A stretch of 49,106 nucleotides of DNA from Kineosporiaceae bacterium (GTDB lineage Bacteria > Actinomycetota > Actinomycetes > Actinomycetales > Kineosporiaceae). The position numbers and the translations under genes were made by a program. Location of the stretch: NCBI GenBank assembly GCA_016794595.1, contig JAEUJN010000110.1:1-49106 (forward strand), read 5' to 3'. Below the pieces are notes generated by a model. That model ran no database searches and had not been told where the DNA came from. It saw nothing but the letters and a program-made list of their open reading frames with translations. Below are positions 41,231-48,892 of the stretch, one piece after another. Position 1 is the first letter of the stretch; each line of letters opens with the position of its first letter.

Positions 41231-41854
41231 TCAGGTGCGGCGCACCACCAGGACGCCGTCGTCCAGCATCGCGGGGGTGCCGTCCGGGGCAGTGATCTCA
41301 CGCATGCGCACCTCGGCGAGGTCGATGGCCCACCCCTCACCCAGCTCCAGCTCGGCCAGTTCCTCCTGCGGCGTTTGGAAGCGGTGCTCCCCGATGTGTT
41401 CCGGGGAGGCCCAGGGGGGTGGGGCGGCGTGCGAGATCACCACCAGTCGACCGCCGGGGCTCAGGTGCCCCGCGGCGCGGCGAAGGATGTCGATCCGGGC
41501 CAGCTCCACCGGGGCCTGGAAGAAGCAGGCCGTCACCAGGTCGTAGGAGCCCTCGGTTCGCCAGGTCGTGAGGTCGTGGGCGAGCCAGGTGATCGCGGAG
41601 GCGAGCCCACGCTCGGCCGCGGCGGCCGCGCCGCGGGAGACCGCGGTGGGGGAGATATCGACGGCGGTGACCTGCCAGCCCTGCTCGGCCAGCCAGACTG
41701 CGTCCCCTCCCTCACCGCACCCGAGGTCCAGCGCCCGGCCGGGTGGCTCCGGCAGCGTGCCCACGACCTGCGCGAGCGTGTGGTTCACCCTGCCGGACCA
41801 CACTCGGCCGTTGGACACGTATCGCTCTTCCCAGAACTCCGCGGGTGTCGACAT
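41231..41854 (-). CDS. Class I SAM-dependent methyltransferase
   Basis: The 207-residue protein starts FWEERYVSNGRVWSGRVNHTL and has the SAM-binding boxes ALDLGCGEGGDAVWLAEQGWQVTAVDIS (motif I and the acidic residue of motif II), then YDLVTACFF and LSPGGRLVVISH. The start region resembles TehB/thiol methyltransferase-like proteins that act on small molecules. Substrate is not known. ATG at 41854. Confidence 0.9.
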   Translation of the reverse strand: MSTPAEFWEERYVSNGRVWSGRVNHTLAQVVGTLPEPPGRALDLGCGEGGDAVWLAEQGWQVTAVDISPTAVSRGAAAAAERGLASAITWLAHDLTTWRTEGSYDLVTACFFQAPVELARIDILRRAAGHLSPGGRLVVISHAAPPPWASPEHIGEHRFQTPQEELAELELGEGWAIDLAEVRMREITAPDGTPAMLDDGVLVVRRT

Positions 41855-41900
41855 GCCCCGATGGTGGCACGCTCTCGCGCGGCCATCGCTGCGTCACGTC

Positions 41901-42389
41901 TCAGTCGTCATCCGGCCAGTCCTCGGTCCGGCGGTGCTGCCCGAGCGCGAGGGTGTCGAACTCGTCCCTGTCGGCGGCGCGACGGACGCCGAGCTGCCGG
42001 AGCGTGGTGTTGATCGGTTCGGCGTCGAGGGTGCTGCCGGGGGGTGCCTGTCGGTCGGTGTCCCGTCCCAGGGGACCGAGCAGGACGGCGCCATCGCGCC
42101 AGAGGACGGCGGTCTGGGTGCCCACTCCGCCGAAGAAGTCGGCCTCCACGTAGGCGATCGGCGAGCGGATCGAGGCCGAGCCGGCTGCGGCCTCCCAGTC
42201 GGCGACGAGCCACCAGAAGGGTGCGCCGGCCGGCCAGGAGCTCACCGGTGCGGAGGCGTTCGGGGCCAAGGTCGGCCCGGGCAGTAGGGCGAACCCTTCG
42301 GGAAGGTCGACTGGCGGGATGCCCAGGGCCGCTGAGGCGTGCGCAATCCCGTGCCGTGCACCGATCATCCCGCGGAGTTGGTAGCCCAT
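41901..42389 (-). CDS. Hypothetical protein (162 aa)
   Basis: The 162-residue protein has no signal or membrane segment. It opens MGYQLRGMIGARHGIAHASAALGIPPVDLPEGFALLPGPT and contains FWWLVADWEAAAGSASIRSPIAYVEADFFGGVGTQTAVLWRDGAVLLGP, ending in an Asp-rich tail. A start rich in aromatic and small residues with an AYVEADFFGG turn suggests a small globular fold, perhaps an immunity or SMI1-like protein, but I do not recognise a family. Third-codon-position GC is high and the frame is clean, so the gene is probably real. The tRNA gene follows upstream at 42415. Confidence 0.72.
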   Translation of the reverse strand: MGYQLRGMIGARHGIAHASAALGIPPVDLPEGFALLPGPTLAPNASAPVSSWPAGAPFWWLVADWEAAAGSASIRSPIAYVEADFFGGVGTQTAVLWRDGAVLLGPLGRDTDRQAPPGSTLDAEPINTTLRQLGVRRAADRDEFDTLALGQHRRTEDWPDDD

Positions 42390-42414
42390 GGTCGTCGATG
42401 ATCTTTCCCAAGTG

Positions 42415-42487
42415 TGCGCCGTCAGGGACTCGAACCCCGAACCCAGTGATTAAGAGTCACTTGCTCTGCCAGTTGAGCTAACGGCGC
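42415..42487 (-). tRNA. tRNA-Lys (anticodon CTT)
   Basis: A full cloverleaf reads on the minus strand: acceptor GCGCCGT/ACGGCGC, D-stem GCTC/GAGC, anticodon stem AGTGA/TCACT around loop CTCTTAA (anticodon CTT, reading AAG), T-stem CGGGG/CCCTG with the TTCGAGT loop, and discriminator A. It is 73 bases long, and CCA is not encoded. One G-T pair occurs in the T-stem. Confidence 0.97.
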
Positions 42488-42606
42488 GAACGCTGGACGA
42501 GGCTACCAGCGACAGGCTGCCGACATGAAATTGGTTGCCGCCCCATCGTCGAACAGGGGCCGATCCCCCTGGGCACGGGTGGGCAGGCGTGAATAGGGTG
42601 GTTGCC

Positions 42607-43626
42607 ATGCGGCCCACCGGGATCACCGTGGCGACGCTCAACCTCTATCTCGGCGCCGACCTCGCCCCGCTGTTCGGCGCCGGAACCAGGGACGAGCTCG
42701 CTCGTCGGGCCGCCGGGATCTGGTCGGCGGTCGAGGCATCCCGGCCGGCCGAACGCATGGCCGCCGTGGCGGCGCTGCTGACCCGGTACCTGCCCGATGT
42801 GCTGGCCTTGCAGGAGGCTGCCCTGTGGCGGGCGGGCAGTGATGACAACCCGCGCACCCATGATCTGCTCAACCAGTTGCTGTCCGCACTCGAGGAGCAG
42901 GGGACGCCGTACCGAGTGGTCAGCGAGTGCACCGGGTTCACCAGCACGGCGCTGTCCTCCACGCTGGCCTCGGCCACCGGTCAGTTCGTGGAGCTCTACG
43001 ACCGGACGGCGCTGCTGGTCCGAGATGATCCCTCGGTTCGCGCTTCCAATGCGCGGCAGGGCCGCTACCGCGCAGGGGTCCAGACCGCCATGCTCGGCCA
43101 CCCCCTCGAGATCACCCGGGGCTGGTGCTCCGCCGACGTCCGGGTGGGCAGGGTGGGGCTGCACGTGATCGACACCCACCTGGAGTCCATCGACACCCCG
43201 ACGCGGATCGCTCAGGCGCACGAACTGGCGACCGAGATCATCCACCCGCCGGACAATCGCCCGCCGACGATCGTGATGGGCGACCTCAACTGCCGTCCGA
43301 CGCGGTGCCGCGCCGTCCGGGACCAGGTCCCGGTCCGGGCCCGCGAGGTCACCGGGGACGCCTACGAGGTGCTCACCGGGGTCGGGCTGCTGGATGCCTG
43401 GTCGCGCCTCTACCCCGAGGAGCACTGTGGCGGCTTCACCAGTGGCCAGGCCCCCGACCTGCGCAACCCGATCTCCGCGCTGGACCATCGCATCGACTAC
43501 GTGTTCACCGACGGCCAGATGGCTGCCACCCACGCTCACGTGATCGGTGACCACCTCGAGGAGCGCACGTTGTCCGGCCTGTGGCCCTCCGATCACGGGT
43601 TCCTGGTGGTGGGGCTCGAGGTCTGA
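42607..43626 (+). CDS. Endonuclease/exonuclease/phosphatase-family protein
   Basis: The 339-residue protein has the EEP fold motifs VATLNLYLGAD (first Asn), YLPDVLALQEAALW (metal-binding Glu), VIDTHLES (His), TIVMGDLNCRPT (Asp-x-Asn) and the final SDHGFLVVGLEV (Asp-His). No signal peptide was found. Members cleave DNA, phosphoinositides or other phosphodiesters; the substrate is unclear. A GTG 18 bases upstream is an alternative start. It is followed by the sigma factor gene 24 bases later. Confidence 0.88.
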   Translation: MRPTGITVATLNLYLGADLAPLFGAGTRDELARRAAGIWSAVEASRPAERMAAVAALLTRYLPDVLALQEAALWRAGSDDNPRTHDLLNQLLSALEEQGTPYRVVSECTGFTSTALSSTLASATGQFVELYDRTALLVRDDPSVRASNARQGRYRAGVQTAMLGHPLEITRGWCSADVRVGRVGLHVIDTHLESIDTPTRIAQAHELATEIIHPPDNRPPTIVMGDLNCRPTRCRAVRDQVPVRAREVTGDAYEVLTGVGLLDAWSRLYPEEHCGGFTSGQAPDLRNPISALDHRIDYVFTDGQMAATHAHVIGDHLEERTLSGLWPSDHGFLVVGLEV

Positions 43627-43650
43627 GGGTGCCCGCTGCCGCGTGCAGGG

Positions 43651-44316
43651 GTGCAGAATGCGCCCGTGGAGAACGTCGGGGTGGGCGATGCCTCGATCAT
43701 CGAGGCGTTGCGGCGCGGCGACGATCAGGTGTTCACCGAGGTGGTCGAGCGTCTCCACCCGACGTTGCGCCGGGTCGCGCGGGGCTACCTGCGCAGCGAG
43801 GAGGCCATCGGCGACGTCATCCAGGAGACCTGGATCGGGGTCCTGCGGGGGATCGACCGGTTCGAGGGACGCTCGTCGCTGCGCACCTGGGTGGTCTCGA
43901 TCCTGGTCAACGTGGCGCGCAGCCATGCGGTGCGCGAGGCCCGGATGGTGCCGTTCGCAGCGTTGGGCCTCCCCGACGATCCCCGTTCGGGGTTCGGCCC
44001 GGAGTGCTTCGAGGGGCCGGGCGGTGAGTACCCCGGGCACTGGAGCACCCCACGGACCCCCTGGAGCGAGGACCCGGTGGCGGCGACCCTCGCCGGTGAG
44101 ACCCGAGAGCTCGTCGCTCGGGCGGTGGCTGAGCTTCCGGAGAGCCAGCGCACCGTCATCACGTTGCGCGACGTCGAGGGGTGGACCGGGCCGGAGGTCG
44201 CGGCGACCCTCGGCATCAGCGAGGGCAACCAACGGGTTCTGCTGCACCGGGCTCGGGCTCGGGTGCGGCGTGCCCTCGACCAACACCTGCTCCCCATGGA
44301 AAGGAGGGCGGTGTGA
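43651..44316 (+). CDS. ECF-family RNA polymerase sigma factor
   Basis: The 221-residue protein has sigma region 2 (FTEVVERLHPTLRRVARGYLRSEEAIGDVIQETWIGVLRGIDRFEGRSSLRTWVVSILVNVARSHAVREAR) and region 4 (ELVARAVAELPESQRTVITLRDVEGWTGPEVAATLGISEGNQRVLLHRARARVRRAL). A longer than usual linker with FGPECFEGPGGEYPGHWSTPRTPW lies between them. It directs RNA polymerase to a specific set of promoters. The stop overlaps the anti-sigma gene, which suggests equal production of both. A second GTG at 43666 could be the start. Confidence 0.93.
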   Translation: MQNAPVENVGVGDASIIEALRRGDDQVFTEVVERLHPTLRRVARGYLRSEEAIGDVIQETWIGVLRGIDRFEGRSSLRTWVVSILVNVARSHAVREARMVPFAALGLPDDPRSGFGPECFEGPGGEYPGHWSTPRTPWSEDPVAATLAGETRELVARAVAELPESQRTVITLRDVEGWTGPEVAATLGISEGNQRVLLHRARARVRRALDQHLLPMERRAV

Positions 44317-44591
44317 CGGACCATCAGCTGCCGGACGACGACCTACCGTGCGTCCTCGTCGTCGATCTGATCACGGACTACCTGGACGACGCGCTGTCGC
44401 CGCACGAGCGGGCACGACTCGAGGAACACCTGGCCGAGTGCGACGACTGCGTCACCGTCCTGGATCAGTTCCGCACCACCATCACCGTCACCGGACGCCT
44501 GGCGAGCGACGACGTCGACCGGCTCGACGAGCCCACCCGGGCCCAGCTGATCGGTGTCTTCCAGCAGTGGGCGGCCGGGCGGCCCGGCTGA
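44313..44591 (+). CDS. Zinc-finger anti-sigma factor
   Basis: The 92-residue protein has the ZAS pattern: DLITDYLDDALSPHERARLEEHLAECDDC, with His-x3-Cys-x2-Cys. It has no membrane helix, so it is a soluble, cytoplasmic anti-sigma factor. GGAGG is five bases before its GTG start, which overlaps the sigma factor stop. It would hold the preceding sigma factor inactive until a redox or other signal disturbs the zinc site. Confidence 0.92.
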   Translation: MTDHQLPDDDLPCVLVVDLITDYLDDALSPHERARLEEHLAECDDCVTVLDQFRTTITVTGRLASDDVDRLDEPTRAQLIGVFQQWAAGRPG

Positions 44592-44599
44592 CCCACCCG

Positions 44600-46531
44600 T
44601 CAGACCAGCTCGGCGTCGGAGTGCACGTGCAGCAGGGCGGGGCCGTCGACCGCGAAGAGTCGACGCATGCCCTCGTCGAGGTCGTCACTGGTCCGGACGC
44701 CGATACCGGTGGCCCCGCACAGCTCGGCGTACCGGGTGAAGTCGGGGTTGACCAGTGAGGTCTGCCAAACCGGCAACTCCCCGGCCAGCTGCTCTTTGCT
44801 GATCTTGCCCAGGGCACCGTTGTCCAGCAGCACGTGCTTGATCGGCATGCCGTACTTCACGGCCGTCGTCAGCTCGGCGAGGTACTGGCCGAACCCGCCG
44901 TCCCCGGTGACCGCGACCACGGGGCGGGTCGGGTCGGCGGCCCAGGCACCCATCGCCGCCGGGTAGCCGAAGCCGATCGAGCCGAGGTAACCCGACATCA
45001 GCACGGGTTGACCGGCGCTCTCGAAGTAGCGGCCGAACGAGTAGGCGTGGTTGCCGACGTCGACGGCGATGACGGCGTCCAGCGGGCAGTGCCGGCCCAA
45101 GGCGGCGAGCACCGCCGCGCTGGGGACCCCGTGGCCCCGATCGTCCTGCGCCCGGCGGGCCTTCTCGGCCCGCCAGATGGCCCAGCGCGCCGCGACGTCC
45201 TGGCGCTGATCCTGCGCCGCGGCGTCGTGGGAAGTCGCGGCGTCGAGGGCACGTACGGTCACGGCCGCGTCGCCGAGGACGCCCACGGTGACGGCGTCGA
45301 ACCGGCCGATGGCGCTGGGGGTGTCGTCGATCTGCACGATCGGCTTGTACGGCGCGATGCCGGTGTGGTTGGCGAACGAGGCTCCGACCACCAGCAGCAG
45401 GTCGGACTCGTTCATCAGCCACGAGGCGACGGGGGTACCGGAGCGACCCAGGACGCCGCCCCCGAGCGGGTGCGTGTCGGGCACCAGGCCCTTGGCCCGG
45501 AAGGTGGTGAGCACCGGCGCCCCCAACCGCTCGGCGAGTGCGCGTACCTCGGTGCCGGCCTCACGGGCGCCCTGGCCGACGATGATCACCGGGCGACGAG
45601 CGCCCCGCACCAGCTCGGCTGCCGCGGCGAGGGCGTACGGTTCGGGGCGGACGGCGCGGTGCGCGCGACGTCCGGTGGGAGGCGTGGCAAGGGCATCGGA
45701 CGCCACCTGCTGCATCTCGTCGGGCAGCACGAGGTGGGCCACGCCGCGGCCGTCGACGGCGCGCTTGACGGCCGTCGCCGCCAGTTCGGCGTGGTTCGAG
45801 GCGCTGTTCAGGGTGACCGTTGACAGCGCGACGTCCCGGAACACCGCCGACAGGTCGACGTCCTGGAAAGCGCCGCGCCCCAACACCTTCGAGGGCACCT
45901 GACCGCTGATCGCGAGCACCGGGGCGCCGTCCAGCTTGGCGTCGTACAGGCCGGTGAGCAGGTTGGTCGACCCCGGGCCGGCGATGGCGAAGCAAGCCGC
46001 CGGGCGGCCGGTGAGCTTGCCGTACGCGGACGCCGCGAAGGACGCCGCGCCCTCGTGGCGGATCCCGATGTAGCGCAGCTCGCCGCGCTCCTCGGCCCGG
46101 CGCAGCGCGTCGGCGAAGCCGAGGTTGGAGTGCCCCACCATGCCGAAGACCACCTCGACTCCCCAGGCAACCAGGGTCTCGACCAGGACGTCGGAGACCG
46201 TCCGGACAGCGGCCGGCGGCTCGGGCAGCAACACGTAGGTGCCGTCGGCGCGCTCGTCGACCGGGAAGGACGGCACGGCGTCGGAGAACCCGGCCGGTGG
46301 CTTGCCGGTCAGCGGGTCGTAGTCGTACCCGTGCCACGGGCAGCGCAGCAGCCCGCCCTCGATCGAGCCCTCCCCGAGCGGCCCGCCCTGATGCGGACAG
46401 TGATTGTCGAGCGCTCCCACTCGCCCGCCGCAACGGGTCAGCGCGATGCTGCGCCCGTCGATGGTCGCGGTCTGCACCCGTCCCTCGTCGGGGACGGCGT
46501 CCAGGCGGTGCCAGCGGCCTGCGCCGGTCAT
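44600..46531 (-). CDS. Rieske [2Fe-2S] domain fused to a thiamine diphosphate enzyme (pyruvate oxidase-like)
   Basis: The 643-residue protein has a complete Rieske domain at the start: CPHQGG with Cys45/His47 and CPWHGYDYD with Cys64/His67. A full three-domain ThDP enzyme follows, with cofactor-activating Glu160 in GIRHEGAASFAASAYGKLTG, a central domain with VIIVGQGAREAG, and the ThDP motif GDGGFGQYLAEL (from about 543) to Asn571 in LLDNGALGKISKEQLAG. The C-terminal region resembles PoxB pyruvate oxidases more than acetolactate synthase. An ATG at 46531 overlaps the preceding FMN gene stop in ATGA. A Rieske centre could take electrons from the ThDP-bound intermediate. The fusion is unusual to my knowledge; the substrate is inferred only. 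Confidence 0.88.
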   Translation of the reverse strand: MTGAGRWHRLDAVPDEGRVQTATIDGRSIALTRCGGRVGALDNHCPHQGGPLGEGSIEGGLLRCPWHGYDYDPLTGKPPAGFSDAVPSFPVDERADGTYVLLPEPPAAVRTVSDVLVETLVAWGVEVVFGMVGHSNLGFADALRRAEERGELRYIGIRHEGAASFAASAYGKLTGRPAACFAIAGPGSTNLLTGLYDAKLDGAPVLAISGQVPSKVLGRGAFQDVDLSAVFRDVALSTVTLNSASNHAELAATAVKRAVDGRGVAHLVLPDEMQQVASDALATPPTGRRAHRAVRPEPYALAAAAELVRGARRPVIIVGQGAREAGTEVRALAERLGAPVLTTFRAKGLVPDTHPLGGGVLGRSGTPVASWLMNESDLLLVVGASFANHTGIAPYKPIVQIDDTPSAIGRFDAVTVGVLGDAAVTVRALDAATSHDAAAQDQRQDVAARWAIWRAEKARRAQDDRGHGVPSAAVLAALGRHCPLDAVIAVDVGNHAYSFGRYFESAGQPVLMSGYLGSIGFGYPAAMGAWAADPTRPVVAVTGDGGFGQYLAELTTAVKYGMPIKHVLLDNGALGKISKEQLAGELPVWQTSLVNPDFTRYAELCGATGIGVRTSDDLDEGMRRLFAVDGPALLHVHSDAELV

Positions 46532-47850
46532 CGCGCTACCCCGGCGTAGCTCACGCCGACCAGGTCGGCGACGTCCCGCTTCCAGCTGGTGAGGTCGCGG
46601 GGGGTGAAGTGACTCAGCGAGTGGTGGCCGCAGGCGCGGGCCAGCACGACCATGAGCTCGGTGATCGCGCCGAGGTAGCGAGTGAGCTGTTCGGCGCTCC
46701 GCTGCACGGGAAGCCGCGCCCTCAGGTGAGGTTTCTGGGTGGCGATCCCGACCGGGCAGTTGTCGGTGTGGCAGGCCCGCATGCCGACGCAACCGATGGC
46801 CTGCAGCGCGACGTTCGAGACGGCGACCGCGTCCGCACCGAGGGCCAGTGCCTTGACCACGTCCTGCGCGCGGCGGATGCCCCCGGTGGCGACCAGGGTG
46901 ACGTGACGTGCGCCGGCCAGGTCGAGGTGGCGGCGGGCCCGGGCGAGGGCCGCCATCGTCGGGACGCTGATGGTGTCGCGGAAGATCGTGGGTGCGGCGC
47001 CGGTGCCGCCGCCGCGGCCGTCGAGGATCACGTAGTCGATGCCGAGGTCGAGTGCGGCGTCGAGGTCGGCCTCCACGTGCTGGGCGGACATCTTGACCCC
47101 CACCGGGATCCCGCTGCTGCGCTCGCGCACCCGGTCGACCACCGCGCGGGCGTCCAGCAGCGTCGTCCAGTCGGTGAACCGGGCCGGCGAGACCGCGGGT
47201 GTGCCCTCGGGCAGGCCTCGCACCTCGGCGATGCGCCCCACCACCTTGCTGCCGGGCAGGTGGCCCCCGGTGCCGGTCTTGGCGCCCTGGCCGAGTTTGA
47301 GGTGCAGCGCCTGCACTTGGTCGAGGATCGCCTCGTCCCAGCCGAATCGCCCCGAGGCGAGTTCGTAGAGGTAGCGGGACGACTCGGCCTTCTCCTCCGG
47401 CAGCATGCCGCCCTCGCCGGAACAGATGGCCGTGCCGGCGGCCTCGGCTCCGCGGGCGAGTGCGGTCTTCGCCTCCTGGGACAGGGCGCCGAAGCTCATG
47501 TCCGAGACGAAGACCGGGACCTGCAGCCGCAGGGGCCGGGCAGCGGCCGGGCCGATGGTGACCGCGGTGTCGACCGGGGCGTCATCCAGCAACGGGAACC
47601 GGTGCAGTTGCGCGGTGAGGATCTGCAGGTCGTCCCAGGTGGGCAGCTCGGTGCGCGGCACCCCCATGGCGGCGACCTTGCCGTGAGCGCCGCGCAACCC
47701 GTTGCGCGCCAACGCGTGGATCTCGCTGACGTAGGGCTCTTCGGGAGTGTCCTGGTGCGGGTCGTCGAACAACCGGTCGTAGGTCGAGGTGACGGCCCGT
47801 TCGGGGCGCATCGAGCGGTAGGCCGCCAGGTCGGTCGTGCTGATGACCAC
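46528..47850 (-). CDS. Glutamate-synthase-type FMN oxidoreductase domain (GltS_FMN)
   Basis: From the GTG at 47850 the frame gives 440 residues with the glutamate synthase FMN barrel (FVSDMSFGALSQEAKTALARGAEAAGTAICSGEGG, LKLGQGAKTGTGGHLPGSKV, VKMSAQHVEADLDAALDLGIDYVILDGRGGGTGAAP) and a [3Fe-4S] region with GCVGMRACHTDNCPVGIATQ. There is no amidotransferase domain, so ammonia or another donor would be needed. No Shine-Dalgarno precedes this GTG, and the frame runs on upstream without a start to a TAA at 47950 that joins it to the Rieske coding stretch. Whether it is made separately is unclear. It overlaps the Rieske-ThDP gene by ATGA. Confidence 0.82.
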   Translation of the reverse strand: MVISTTDLAAYRSMRPERAVTSTYDRLFDDPHQDTPEEPYVSEIHALARNGLRGAHGKVAAMGVPRTELPTWDDLQILTAQLHRFPLLDDAPVDTAVTIGPAAARPLRLQVPVFVSDMSFGALSQEAKTALARGAEAAGTAICSGEGGMLPEEKAESSRYLYELASGRFGWDEAILDQVQALHLKLGQGAKTGTGGHLPGSKVVGRIAEVRGLPEGTPAVSPARFTDWTTLLDARAVVDRVRERSSGIPVGVKMSAQHVEADLDAALDLGIDYVILDGRGGGTGAAPTIFRDTISVPTMAALARARRHLDLAGARHVTLVATGGIRRAQDVVKALALGADAVAVSNVALQAIGCVGMRACHTDNCPVGIATQKPHLRARLPVQRSAEQLTRYLGAITELMVVLARACGHHSLSHFTPRDLTSWKRDVADLVGVSYAGVAR

Positions 47851-47949
47851 GGAGCCGTCGACGACCTCGGCCGCGAACTTGTGGATCCGCTCGCTCGGGT
47901 TGTACGCCGAGATCCCGGTGTCGAGCCGGTAGTCCCAGCCGTGGACGCC

Positions 47950-48144
47950 TTAGATGAGGTCAGGTCCGTCCACGCGCCCGTCGGCGAGCAGTGCGCCGCG
48001 GTGCGGGCAGCGACCCTCGAAGACGTGCACCTCGTCGCCTCGGCGCACGATGACCAGGTCGAGGCCCTCGGCCTGCGCGCCCGTGGGGGCGTTCTCCGTG
48101 AGGTCGGTGAACCGGGCGATCGCCAGGTGCGTGGCGTTGTTCAT
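47950..48144 (-). CDS. Rieske domain fragment ending at the in-frame TAA
   Basis: This 64-residue frame starts MNNATHLAIARFTDLTENAPTG and contains the first Rieske box, RCPHRGALL (Cys46/His48). It ends at DLI before the second box. Without the second Cys-x2-His pair it cannot hold a Rieske cluster, so on its own it should be non-functional. ATG 48144 is preceded by TTGGAGCGTTAC, a good Shine-Dalgarno. It diverges from the 48237 gene, and the 92 bases between them should hold both promoters. Confidence 0.7.
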   Translation of the reverse strand: MNNATHLAIARFTDLTENAPTGAQAEGLDLVIVRRGDEVHVFEGRCPHRGALLADGRVDGPDLI

Positions 48145-48236
48145 GTAACGCTCCAAGGCCGGTGAGGGACGACGGTGACACAGTCCCCGCGGGGGCGAGG
48201 ACCGTTACACCGCAGACCCCGACCTCAGGAGGCACC

Positions 48237-48875
48237 ATGGGCACCGAGCTCGACACCGACACCCTCGCCACCACCCGACGCTCGTTGCACGCCGTTGCGG
48301 AGTTGGTGATTGCCGGACCGCAGCACGGCCGGTTCGGCACGATCCGGTTGCAGGTCACCCCGGGGGGATTCGGCGGTGTGCGGCTGTCACTGCGGGTCGA
48401 GGGCACGACCCTGCACCACGACGGCGGCAGCGTCCCGCTGCGCGGTACCTATCGGGGGCTCGCCGAGGCGGCCGGCGTGGAGGTGGGCCTTCCCGCCGGT
48501 CTCTACACCGACGTGACCGGCACGGACCCCGATGAGCAGGTCGTCGTCGACGCGGCCGCTGCGGCCCACCTCGCGGACTGCTGGCAGCGGGGCGAGGAGG
48601 CGCTGCGGCTGCTGGCGCCGGAGGTGACGCCCGTGCTGTGGCCCGAGCACTTCGACGTCGGCATCACGGTAGACCAGGTGAACTACGGCGTCTCACCTGG
48701 CGATGGCTACCACCCTTCGCCCTACGCGTACGTCGGTCCCTGGACGCCGCCGCAGGGCGGTTTCTGGAACGCCCCGTTCGGTGCGGCGCGGCCCATCGAG
48801 CAACTGCCGGACGCCGCCGCCGTGGCGGAGTTCTTCGCCGAGGGCCGTCGCCTCGCCGGCGGCCAGGGCGGCTGA
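48237..48875 (+). CDS. Conserved-looking hypothetical protein (212 aa)
   Basis: The 212-residue soluble protein starts MGTELDTDTLATTRRSLHAVAELVIAG and has ALRLLAPEVTPVLWPEHFDVGITVDQVNYGVSPGDGYHPSPYAYVGPW and GGFWNAPFGAARPIEQLP near the end. AGGAGGCACC precedes its ATG, a strong start. The Trp-Pro-Glu-His-Phe-Asp and Phe-Trp-Asn-Ala-Pro-Phe motifs look like a conserved pocket, but I do not recognise the family. It is divergent from the Rieske genes, which may mean a shared promoter region. Confidence 0.8.
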   Translation: MGTELDTDTLATTRRSLHAVAELVIAGPQHGRFGTIRLQVTPGGFGGVRLSLRVEGTTLHHDGGSVPLRGTYRGLAEAAGVEVGLPAGLYTDVTGTDPDEQVVVDAAAAAHLADCWQRGEEALRLLAPEVTPVLWPEHFDVGITVDQVNYGVSPGDGYHPSPYAYVGPWTPPQGGFWNAPFGAARPIEQLPDAAAVAEFFAEGRRLAGGQGG

Positions 48876-48892
48876 TCCGACACGCGACCCGT

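Larger units (their letters stand above)
46528..48144 (-). pseudogene. Interrupted Rieske-FMN glutamate-synthase-type fusion gene
   Basis: Read as one unit from ATG 48144 (GGAG seven bases before) to the stop at 46528, this is a Rieske domain followed in the same frame by an FMN domain, about 538 residues. It is broken by a single TAA at 47950-47952. Conserved sequence continues on both sides without a frame change: GRVDGPDLI, stop, GVHGWDYRLDTGISAYNPSE. The stop occupies the place of the second Rieske cysteine in the C-x2-H box, so the ancestral reading was probably CGVHGWDY. TAA is not a known recoding codon in bacteria, so nonsense mutation or sequencing error is more likely than readthrough. 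Confidence 0.6.

Noticed and set aside
41901-42487. Integrated element next to tRNA-Lys
   Set aside because: No integrase gene and no direct repeat of the tRNA 3' end were found nearby; neighbours are ordinary chromosomal genes.
46528-48144. Selenocysteine or pyrrolysine readthrough of the in-frame stop in the Rieske-FMN gene
   Set aside because: The codon is TAA; selenocysteine uses TGA and pyrrolysine TAG. No insertion element was recognised after the stop.
46528-48144. Part of the N-methylglutamate synthase (MgsABC) pathway together with the dimethylglycine genes
   Set aside because: There is a GltS_FMN-like domain, but no MgsA amidotransferase or MgsB partner is near, and the locus is about 25 kb from the demethylation genes.
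48185-48194. CCCCGCGGGG palindrome between the Rieske and hypothetical genes as an operator
   Set aside because: It is a short GC-only palindrome of a kind expected by chance at this GC content, and no second copy in a related promoter was seen.
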